Source: Stenotrophomonas maltophilia (GTDB lineage: Bacteria > Pseudomonadota > Gammaproteobacteria > Xanthomonadales > Xanthomonadaceae). Taken from it: a stretch of 64,000 bases of DNA. The translations under genes were made by a program, and so were the position numbers. Shown here in pieces: positions 28,536 to 35,198 of the stretch. The DNA is taken from the NCBI GenBank assembly GCA_002387845.1, contig DGLB01000023.1, forward strand, positions 85,597 to 149,596, in the 5' to 3' direction. The notes under the pieces are model-generated. The model was given only the letters and a program-made list of their open reading frames with translations. It did no database searches and was not told the DNA's origin. Position 1 is the stretch's first letter, and each line of letters opens with the position of its first letter.

Positions 28536-29228
28536 GTGCTTACGTTCAGGGGGCTTGATGGACGCCATGCTGTCCTGTGCATCGTGCTGCTCTGTGCGTG
28601 GCTTGCGCCCGGACAGGGCACTGCGCGTGCGCACGACGCGGTGGCCGAGCACGCCTTCGATCTTCCCGCCCAGCCGCTGGAACGGGCGCTTGAACGCTTC
28701 AGCGTTGTCTCGGGGTGGTCGGTGATGTACCCGGCCGCGCTTGCCGACGGACGCAGCAGCCGCGCAGTGGCGGGCCTGATGCCCCCGGCGCGGGCGCTGG
28801 AACAGCTGCTGGCCGGCACCGGCCTGGTCGCCCAGACGGTCGGCGAAGGCCGCGTAGTGGTACGTGCGTCGTCTGGCGTCGACACCGCCGCGCAAGCCGC
28901 CACGCCCGCGCTGGCTCCCGACGAGCACCGCCGTCGCTACGGCCAGGTGCAGCAGGCGCTGCGCCACGCGTTCTGCGACGACCCGCTGCTTGCCCCGGGC
29001 GACTACTCGGCTGAGCTGGCCTTCACCGTGGCCGCGGACGGTCGCGTGCATGCCCCCGAACTCCTCGCTGGCAGCGCCGATGCGCGCCGCGACCAGCGGC
29101 TGCTGCAGGCGGTTGCCGCGCTGCAGTTGCCCTCCGCGGTGGCGGCGCTCGCGCAGCCGCTCACCCTGCACATCCTCCCCGTGTCGGATGGCCGCGACTG
29201 CGGCACTGCCCGGCAGCCACTCCCCTGA
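28536..29228 (+). CDS. VreA-like periplasmic signalling protein (STN plus TonB-like C-terminus)
   Basis: A 230-residue exported protein. A signal peptide (about 1-32) is followed by an STN (secretin/TonB short N-terminal) domain: FDLPAQPLERALERFSVVSG, then ALEQLLAGTGLVAQTV and GRVVVRAS. The C-terminal half (about 130-220) resembles a TonB C-terminal domain: RYGQVQQALRHAF, LAFTVAADGRVHAPEL, LQLPSAVAAL. No outer-membrane barrel is present. This matches what I recall of P. aeruginosa VreA. The next two genes encode an ECF sigma factor and a FecR protein, so it should pass a periplasmic signal to the anti-sigma factor. The start is GTG with GAGG five bases upstream; an overlapping ATG is out of frame. 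Confidence 0.8.
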   Translation: MLTFRGLDGRHAVLCIVLLCAWLAPGQGTARAHDAVAEHAFDLPAQPLERALERFSVVSGWSVMYPAALADGRSSRAVAGLMPPARALEQLLAGTGLVAQTVGEGRVVVRASSGVDTAAQAATPALAPDEHRRRYGQVQQALRHAFCDDPLLAPGDYSAELAFTVAADGRVHAPELLAGSADARRDQRLLQAVAALQLPSAVAALAQPLTLHILPVSDGRDCGTARQPLP

Positions 29229-29244
29229 TGCCAAGGATCCGATC

Positions 29245-29775
29245 ATGAACGACAGCACGGCCGCGACCGTCGATCTCCGGGATTACCTGCTGGGCACGTA
29301 CGACGAGCTCAAACGCCGGCTGGTCCGGCGCCTGGGCTCGGACGATCTTGCCGGCGACGCCCTGCAGGACACTTGGATGCGTCTGGACGCGCGCCGCGAC
29401 CGGCTCGACCCGGTGCAGAATCCGGCCGCCTACCTGCTGCGCATGGCCATGAACACCGTGGTGGACCGGCAACGCGCCGACCACCGGCTGATGAACCTGG
29501 ACGAGGTGGGTGCACTGATGGAGTTCGCCGATCCCGCGCCGGACCCGTCGCAGAACGCCGAGAACGAGTTCGCTGTGCAGGACATGCTGGGCCTGCTGCA
29601 GCGCATGCCCGAGCGCCGCCGTCGCATCCTGCTGGCGATCCGGGTGGAGGGCCTGCAGCAGCGCGACGTGGCCGAACGCCTGGGCGTGTCGCTGCGGCTG
29701 GTCCAGCGCGAGCTGAAGGCCGCGCAGGAATACCTGGCCGCGCGCAGTGCCGATGGCCGGCCTGTGCGGTTCTGA
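29245..29775 (+). CDS. ECF sigma factor, FecI/VreI-like
   Basis: A 176-residue extracytoplasmic-function sigma factor. Region 2 is seen in DYLLGTYDELKRRLVRRLG and DALQDTWMRLDAR, with PAAYLLRMAMNTVVDRQR for promoter melting. Region 4 has a helix-turn-helix (RRILLAIRVEGLQQRDVAERLGVSLRLVQREL). AAGGA lies seven bases before the ATG. Set between an STN protein and a FecR protein, it is the sigma member of a cell-surface-signalling trio and probably drives the secretion genes that follow. I could not identify its promoter motif. Confidence 0.9.
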   Translation: MNDSTAATVDLRDYLLGTYDELKRRLVRRLGSDDLAGDALQDTWMRLDARRDRLDPVQNPAAYLLRMAMNTVVDRQRADHRLMNLDEVGALMEFADPAPDPSQNAENEFAVQDMLGLLQRMPERRRRILLAIRVEGLQQRDVAERLGVSLRLVQRELKAAQEYLAARSADGRPVRF

Positions 29776-29846
29776 GCGGCGGCGTCCGTCTACACTTTGA
29801 CGCCACCTTCGGAACCCTGCACCGCGCAGGGATGGCCTGACCTGCG

Positions 29847-30824
29847 ATGGATGCTGACAACACGCCGCACCGCGATATCGACGCCGTCGAGCGCCAGGCT
29901 CATGCATGGCTGGTGCGGCTTACCTCTGGCGAAATGACCGCCGGAGAAGGTGAGCAGTTCCGCCAGTGGTGCGCCGACCCTGCCCATCGTGAGGCGTTCT
30001 CGCGTGCCCGCCGGCAGTGGGACCAGATCGCGACGGCGGGGCGCGTGCTGGAGCCGGTGCCACTGCAGCGTACGGTTGCCGATGAGCGCCGCCGTTGGAG
30101 CCGTCGCGCGTTCCTGGGGGCGGCCGTCGCTGCGCCGGCCAGCCTGGCGGTGGTCGCCGCGCTGCATCCACCGCTGGGCCTGTGGCCATCGGTCACGGCC
30201 GTGGCCGCCGACTTCCACACAGCGACCGGGCAGCGCCTGCGGGTGCAGCCGTTGCCGCAGGTGCAGATGGACATGGATACCCGTACCAGCGTGCGCCGTC
30301 GCAGCGATGTGGGCGAGGCCGCGCTGGAGTTGTTGGAAGGGCAGGTCGCTGTGCGCAGCCCGGGGACTGCCGGCCTCACGCTGTTCGCAGGTCCAGGCCG
30401 GATCCTCGCCAATGCCGGTGCCGTGCATTTTGATGCGCGCTGCATCGAAAGCCAGGTCCGGGTGACCTGCCTCAGCGGCATGCTGCGCATCGAACATCCG
30501 CAGGGACGCATGCAGCTTCAGAACGGGCAACAGGTGCGCTACGACACAGAGATGAGCGGCGTGGTGTCCGATGCCGTCGTCTCGGAAGTGTCGGCCTGGA
30601 CCAGCGGCATGCTGGTGTTCCGCCGCGCACCGCTGCAGGAGGTGGTGGAAGAGCTCAACCGTTACCGGCGTGGCCGGGTGGTGCTGCGTGGCGAACGCCT
30701 GGCGCGCGAGCCGGTCAGCGGCCGCTTCGGCATCGACGATCCGGAAGCGGCACTGGAACAGCTGCGACTCAGCCTGTCACTGGACATCCGCCGCTTCCCG
30801 GGCGGCATCGCGGTACTGGGTTGA
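29847..30824 (+). CDS. FecR-family anti-sigma factor, VreR-like
   Basis: A 325-residue inner-membrane regulator. The N-terminal cytoplasmic part (DUF4880-like: AHAWLVRLTSGEMTAGEGEQFRQWCADPAHREAF) should bind the sigma factor. A single membrane helix (about 88-110) follows RRWSRRAFLG, a stretch that looks like a twin-arginine signal, as is common in this family. The periplasmic FecR domain and a C-terminal STN-like segment (FRRAPLQEVVEELNRYRRGRVVLRGERLA) would contact the VreA-like protein. It is co-oriented with the sigma gene, with a gap of 71 bases. Confidence 0.88.
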   Translation: MDADNTPHRDIDAVERQAHAWLVRLTSGEMTAGEGEQFRQWCADPAHREAFSRARRQWDQIATAGRVLEPVPLQRTVADERRRWSRRAFLGAAVAAPASLAVVAALHPPLGLWPSVTAVAADFHTATGQRLRVQPLPQVQMDMDTRTSVRRRSDVGEAALELLEGQVAVRSPGTAGLTLFAGPGRILANAGAVHFDARCIESQVRVTCLSGMLRIEHPQGRMQLQNGQQVRYDTEMSGVVSDAVVSEVSAWTSGMLVFRRAPLQEVVEELNRYRRGRVVLRGERLAREPVSGRFGIDDPEAALEQLRLSLSLDIRRFPGGIAVLG

Positions 30825-30852
30825 GCCCCCTTCGACAAGGACGGAGAATTCG

Positions 30853-31401
30853 ATGCGCAATGAGTCGGTCGGGTTGGTGGATCTGCGGCGCAATCTGTCC
30901 GCCCTGCTGGAAACCACCCGTCTGCATCCGCTGATGGTGCAACGCTACGGCACGCCCTGGGCCTATGTGGTGTCCGATGCACAGTGGCAGCAGCATCGCG
31001 TGCAGCTGGAGTTCGATCCCGGCAGCCATCCGCTGTCGAACCTGCAGAAGCTGCAGCGCACGTTGCTGCCGCTGCCCGAGGACGGTGGGCTGTCACCTGC
31101 GGCCTGCGCGCGCGCCCTCATCCTGCAGGCGGTCTACGGTTTCGAGGACCTTGGCGAACTGCATGAGCACCTGTGCTTCGACCGGTTGCTGCACTGGTTC
31201 GTCGATGGCGGCGGTGCAGGTGCCGAGCCGTGGCAGGTGCCGGAACTTCGTGATGCGATTGCCCGGTTCATGGAAGATACCCCGGCCATGGCGGCGCTGT
31301 TCCGCTTCCTCGGCCGTGAGGACGTGGTGGATATCGCCGAGGCCTGTGGTGGCCAGCGGCGCGAAACCGGAACAGTTTTCAAGGCGATGACCGGCCGGTG
31401 A
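30853..31401 (+). CDS. PhdA-like protein: Phd/YefM-type N-terminus with IS5-like C-terminus
   Basis: A 182-residue protein, paralogous to the next gene. Residues 5-45 (VGLVDLRRNLSALLE, VQRYGTPWAYVVSDAQW) have the pattern of Phd/YefM antitoxin DNA-binding domains. Residues 85-135 (ARALILQAVYGFEDLGEL, LCFDRLLHWFVDG, then PWQVPELRDAI) resemble the N-terminal DUF772-type domain of IS5-family transposases. No DDE catalytic domain and no toxin gene are present. A gene named phdA stands in the related P. aeruginosa locus (recalled, not checked). Regulation of the secretion genes is a guess. GGAG lies six bases before the ATG. Confidence 0.7.
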   Translation: MRNESVGLVDLRRNLSALLETTRLHPLMVQRYGTPWAYVVSDAQWQQHRVQLEFDPGSHPLSNLQKLQRTLLPLPEDGGLSPAACARALILQAVYGFEDLGELHEHLCFDRLLHWFVDGGGAGAEPWQVPELRDAIARFMEDTPAMAALFRFLGREDVVDIAEACGGQRRETGTVFKAMTGR

Positions 31402-31518
31402 CGGCATCGCGGGCTGCTGGGCACCGTCACGGTTTGGCATGTTGCCTGTCGTGATTGCGCACGCAACCCCGTCTTAAGGGGGTACGGCATGGTGGCATGC
31501 CGCAGCCGGAGACGTGCG

Positions 31519-32082
31519 ATGTTGCCTGAAGGACGCCGGGTAAGCATGTTGGATCTGGACCGGCATCTGAGCCAGGTCCTTGAACAGGCGCGGGACGCGC
31601 CGGTCTGCGTGCAGCGCTACGGGCATCCGTGGGTCTGGCTGCTGTCATCCGATGCCTGGTTCCAGGCGACGCGGTGGGCGGCGCTGGACACCCGCGAGCA
31701 TCCGTTGATGCGGCTGCGTGACGCCCTCGACCCCCTGCTGGGCGATTGGCCTTCCTCCCTGCTTCCCGCTCGCGGCAGTGAACTGCGGCAGTGGCAGCGT
31801 GCCGCGCTGCTGGTCGAACTGCGCGCACTCGACGGGGTGCAGCGGCTGCATGACGGGCTGCGCTTCAACGTGCTCTATCGCGATTTCGTTGGCATGAATG
31901 AATCCAGCAGCTGGACCCTGAATGAGTGCCACGCACTGATTGAGGCGGCGCAGGGTGGGGCAGTGCGGCACTGCATCGAAGCGGTACTTGGCACGCTCCC
32001 GCCTGTGCTGGTGAATGCGGCACGCTGCACGCGCAGCGCTGTGCGCAGCACGTTGGATGGCATGCAGCGTTTATCGAATTGA
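31519..32082 (+). CDS. Second PhdA-like protein, paralogue of the preceding gene
   Basis: A 187-residue protein aligned along its length with the gene before it. VSMLDLDRHLSQVLEQARDAP and VQRYGHPWVWLLSSDAWF match the Phd-like part; AALLVELRALDGVQRLHDGL with LRFNVLYRDFVGMNESSSW matches the IS5-like part. It is more diverged and has a longer C-terminal tail with two cysteines. The start at 31519 (GGAG seven bases upstream) aligns best with the paralogue; an ATG at 31489 with a GGGGG site would add ten residues. It lies directly before gspG. Function unknown. Confidence 0.68.
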   Translation: MLPEGRRVSMLDLDRHLSQVLEQARDAPVCVQRYGHPWVWLLSSDAWFQATRWAALDTREHPLMRLRDALDPLLGDWPSSLLPARGSELRQWQRAALLVELRALDGVQRLHDGLRFNVLYRDFVGMNESSSWTLNECHALIEAAQGGAVRHCIEAVLGTLPPVLVNAARCTRSAVRSTLDGMQRLSN

Positions 32083-32139
32083 CACATCTTGGACCGAGGA
32101 TGTGGGTGCGGTCTCTTCCAGGAAGACGAGGACGAAACG

Positions 32140-32577
32140 ATGGGCAGCAACGTTCGGTTCCGCAGTAAGCGCCAACAGGGTTTCAGCCTGCTGGAGATCA
32201 TGGTGGTGGTTGTGATCATCGGCATTCTTGCGGCGTTGATCGTGCCCCGCTTGATGGATCGGCCTGACCAGGCACGCGTGGTCGCGGCACGGCAGGACAT
32301 CGCCGCGCTGATGCAGGCGCTGAAGCTCTACCGGCTTGATAACGGCCGCTACCCGCCTGCAGAGCCTGGGCTGCAGGCGTTGATGAAGCCGCCGGCCAAT
32401 GGCACGGGCCTGCCGGCCGGTGCCTATCTTGAGCGCCTGCCCAACGACCCCTGGGGTGCGCCTTACCAGTATGCGAACCCCGGGCAGCACGGCGAGATCG
32501 ACGTGTTCTCGTTCGGTGCCGATGGCAAGGCCGGGGGCGAGGCAGGCAACACCGATATTGGTTCCTGGCAGCTCTGA
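32140..32577 (+). CDS. gspG: Type II secretion major pseudopilin GspG
   Basis: The main subunit of the periplasmic pseudopilus that pushes cargo through the secretin. The 145 residues start with a short basic leader and the prepilin cleavage site QQG/FSLLEIMVVVVIIGILAALIVP (Phe +1, Glu +5). The C-terminal domain has the GspG pattern LDNGRYPPAEPGLQAL, LPNDPWGAPYQY and FSFGADGKAGGEGN-like calcium loop residues. A GAGG site lies eight bases before the ATG. It opens the forward type II operon; no prepilin peptidase gene is present, so processing must rely on one elsewhere. Confidence 0.95.
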   Translation: MGSNVRFRSKRQQGFSLLEIMVVVVIIGILAALIVPRLMDRPDQARVVAARQDIAALMQALKLYRLDNGRYPPAEPGLQALMKPPANGTGLPAGAYLERLPNDPWGAPYQYANPGQHGEIDVFSFGADGKAGGEAGNTDIGSWQL

Positions 32578-32587
32578 GGCCGCGCCG

Positions 32588-33490
32588 ATGCGTGCATCAC
32601 GCCAACGCCCCCACAGCTCCGGGCGTCGTCAACGTGGCATGGCGGTGATCGTGGCCATGCTGGTGGTGGCGATCGTCGCCGTGATCGCCGCCGGTCTGGT
32701 CCTGCGCCAGTCGACCGCGCTGCGCACGCTGCGCGGCGAGCAGTTGCGCGTGCAGATCGGGATGGCGGTGGACGCGGCGCTGGAGCGTGCGGCGCAGCAG
32801 CTTCGTGAGGACGCGGCGATCCAGGTCACCACCGTGGCCGGCGGGCCTTGGGCGCGGCCGATCACGCTGCAGTCGCCGCTGCCGGTGCAGCTGCAGCTGC
32901 ACGACGCGCAGGGGCTGTTCAATCTTCATAACCTGGTGCGCAATGGCATGCCCGATGCGCATGCGCAAGGCGTGTTCGAACGCGTCTGCGCGGCGCGCGG
33001 CGTCGCGGCGGGTACCTGCGCCCAGCTGCGCGACTTCATGGTGGCGCGGATCATCGCGTCCGCACCGTTGCCACGTGATGTACACGGTGTGCTGGCGCTG
33101 GCCGTACCACAAGGCGACCCTGCCCAGCTGCGGGCGCTGGCCGCGGTACTCACCGTGCTGCCGCGCGACACCCTGCTCAATGCCAACACCAGCACCGCCG
33201 CGCTGTTGTCCGCCGAGCTTCCGGGCACCGACGCATCGCGTGTGCAGGCGCTGCTCGGTGAGCGTGATGCCGGCCGCTACCTGCGCAATCGCGGCGACAT
33301 CGAGTTCCGGTTGAAGGTGCCGCCGGCGCAGATGGTGGAATCGCAGATCGGGATTCACAGCGAATGGTTCCTGGCCGAGGGCACGGTCCAGGCGGATGAC
33401 GCGCGCGTGCCGTTCCAGGCCTTGATCTGGCGCGAGCACCGCGACCTGGGTGTGCGGGTGCAACGGATGTGGACGAGGATCGGCGCATGA
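32588..33490 (+). CDS. gspK: Type II secretion minor pseudopilin GspK
   Basis: Caps the tip of the pseudopilus with GspI and GspJ. The 300 residues have a long basic leader (RQRPHSSGRRQRG) before the hydrophobic helix MAVIVAMLVVAIVAVIAAGLV. Glu +5 is absent, which is the usual sign of GspK. The large C-terminal domain contains the typical DAQGLFNLHNLV segment and the GDIEFRLKVPP stretch near the end. Its stop overlaps the gspL start (ATGA). Confidence 0.9.
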   Translation: MRASRQRPHSSGRRQRGMAVIVAMLVVAIVAVIAAGLVLRQSTALRTLRGEQLRVQIGMAVDAALERAAQQLREDAAIQVTTVAGGPWARPITLQSPLPVQLQLHDAQGLFNLHNLVRNGMPDAHAQGVFERVCAARGVAAGTCAQLRDFMVARIIASAPLPRDVHGVLALAVPQGDPAQLRALAAVLTVLPRDTLLNANTSTAALLSAELPGTDASRVQALLGERDAGRYLRNRGDIEFRLKVPPAQMVESQIGIHSEWFLAEGTVQADDARVPFQALIWREHRDLGVRVQRMWTRIGA

Positions 33491-34653
33491 AGGGTGAATT
33501 GCGGTTGCGGCTGCCGCCGTTGTCGGCGTTGCACGCCGACGCCGAGGTGGCGTGGGCCTGGCTGCAGCGCGGTGAGGTGACGGCGCATGGCGTGGACACC
33601 TTGCGCGTGCTGGGCGGTCGTCATCCTGACGCGCCCACGCGTGTCTGCGTCGACGTGCAGGACCTGATCCTGCTGGACCTGCTGCTGCCGCCGCTGAGTG
33701 GGCGACGGCTGGAGGTGGCGATGCAGGCCGAGATCGAGTCATTGCTGCTCGAAGACGTCGCAGACGTCGCCTTTGCGCACGGCCCGCAGGACCGCGACGG
33801 TCGCGTGGCGGTGGCGTGGCTTGGCCGCGACGCCGTCCTGCAGGTCGTGGCGGTGTTTGCCAGTGCCGGGCTCAAGCTGGAAGGCCTGTATCCCACGCCA
33901 CTGCTGTTGCCGTTGCAGGGCGGGCAGCCGACACTGCAGGTTTGCGGCGACCACCTGCTGGTGCGCACCTCGCGCGACCGCGGCTGGGTGCAGTGGCTGG
34001 GCACCGGCGCATCCGACGCGGCCGCCACGCAGTGGCGCGCGCGGTTGGGCGGCGACGACGAGAGGGTGCCGCGCTGGATCGGTACGCCGCCAACAGGTTG
34101 GCCCGCCAACGAAGCGGTAGCGCCCTTGCCGATTGAACAGCAATGGAGCGGTGCGCTGCCCGGTTGGTCGTTGCCGCTGCCGACCCATGCGCGGCGCGCG
34201 CCGTGGATGGCTATCGGGCTGGGCGTGGCTGCGGCGGTGATGGGGGCGGTTGGCCTGCAGGTGCAGACCTGGCAGTGGGCCGCGCAGGGCCGCAGTCTGC
34301 AGCAGGAGATGCAGCAACAGATGACGCAGGGATTCCCGGGTGTCGGTGAGGTGGTCGACCCGGTGCTGCAGGCCCGGCGCGCGGTGCAGGCAGACGCCGT
34401 GCGTCCGCAGGCGGTGCCCGATGTGCGGCGGCTGACCGCCACCACGCTGCAGGCGGTGCCGGAATGGGCCGGTGCGGCGGTGCGCATGGAGTACCGCCCC
34501 GGCGAACTGCAGCTGCAGTTGGATCCGGTGCGCGGACCGGCCGTCGACGGCACCCGCCTGGAGCGCTGGCAGCAGGCCCTGCAGGCACACGGGCTGACCC
34601 TGGTCGATCGCGGCCAAGGCCGCCTGCTGGTCAGCGCGAACGGTCCCGGCTGA
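33487..34653 (+). CDS. gspL: Type II secretion inner-membrane platform protein GspL
   Basis: Links the cytoplasmic ATPase GspE to the inner-membrane platform. The 388 residues comprise a cytoplasmic actin-like part (about 1-235), one membrane helix (about 240-262; APWMAIGLGVAAAVMGAVGLQV) and a periplasmic ferredoxin-like domain at the C-terminus. Similarity to classic GspL is low, so the call rests mainly on topology, on LLLPLQGGQPTL-type family patterns and on its place between gspK and gspM. It starts at 33487, overlapping the gspK stop by four bases. Confidence 0.8.
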   Translation: MKGELRLRLPPLSALHADAEVAWAWLQRGEVTAHGVDTLRVLGGRHPDAPTRVCVDVQDLILLDLLLPPLSGRRLEVAMQAEIESLLLEDVADVAFAHGPQDRDGRVAVAWLGRDAVLQVVAVFASAGLKLEGLYPTPLLLPLQGGQPTLQVCGDHLLVRTSRDRGWVQWLGTGASDAAATQWRARLGGDDERVPRWIGTPPTGWPANEAVAPLPIEQQWSGALPGWSLPLPTHARRAPWMAIGLGVAAAVMGAVGLQVQTWQWAAQGRSLQQEMQQQMTQGFPGVGEVVDPVLQARRAVQADAVRPQAVPDVRRLTATTLQAVPEWAGAAVRMEYRPGELQLQLDPVRGPAVDGTRLERWQQALQAHGLTLVDRGQGRLLVSANGPG

Positions 34654-35198
34654 TGGCCCGCGTTCTCCCCCAGGCCCCAGCGGCAGCGGGGCACCGCCAC
34701 ATCGTCCGCGATCTGCTGCGCCGCTGGCGGGCGCTGGCCGCGCGCGAGCAGGGCATGCTGCTGTTGATGGTGATCGCCATCGTCGCGGCGGGGCTGTGGG
34801 TGGGCTGGTGGGAACCCCTGCAGAAACAACGGCTGCACCTGCAGGGAGAACTGCCGCGACTGCGCGCGCAGCAGCAGGAACTGCACGGCCTGCTTGCCAC
34901 GATGCAGCGCCAGCGCCGGGACGCCGTGCTCACGGCAGCGACCCTGACCGCGCAGTTGCAGGCCCTTGGCCTGGACAAACAGATCACGCTTTCCGAGACG
35001 AAAGACCAGTGGCGGTTGGTCGTGCGCGACGCGCCGGCTGACGCGCTCTGGCACTGGCTGCTGCCGGTACTGGCCGACCCGGCCATCCCGCTGCAGGAAC
35101 TGAAACTGGAACGAACCGGGGATCCCAACATGGCAGCGGCACGGGTGTCAGGCACGATCGTGATGGCACACAGCAGCGGCGCCGGTGGCGCACGATGA
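34653..35198 (+). CDS. gspM: Type II secretion inner-membrane platform protein GspM
   Basis: Partner of GspL in the assembly platform. The 181 residues have a short cytoplasmic N-terminus, one membrane helix (about 35-52; GMLLLMVIAIVAAGLWVGWW), a periplasmic coiled coil and a small ferredoxin-like C-terminal domain. The call depends on topology and on the gspL-gspM-gspD order. It overlaps gspL by one base and gspD by four. No gspN lies between gspM and gspD. Confidence 0.8.
   Translation: MARVLPQAPAAAGHRHIVRDLLRRWRALAAREQGMLLLMVIAIVAAGLWVGWWEPLQKQRLHLQGELPRLRAQQQELHGLLATMQRQRRDAVLTAATLTAQLQALGLDKQITLSETKDQWRLVVRDAPADALWHWLLPVLADPAIPLQELKLERTGDPNMAAARVSGTIVMAHSSGAGGAR

Noticed and set aside
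30853..32082. Intact IS5-type insertion sequence
   Set aside because: The IS5-like similarity covers only a short N-terminal domain in two paralogous genes. There is no DDE domain, no terminal inverted repeats and no target duplication.
30853..32082. Toxin-antitoxin module suggested by the Phd-like domains
   Set aside because: No Doc, RelE or other toxin-like gene is adjacent. Both proteins are longer than antitoxins and lie inside a secretion gene cluster.
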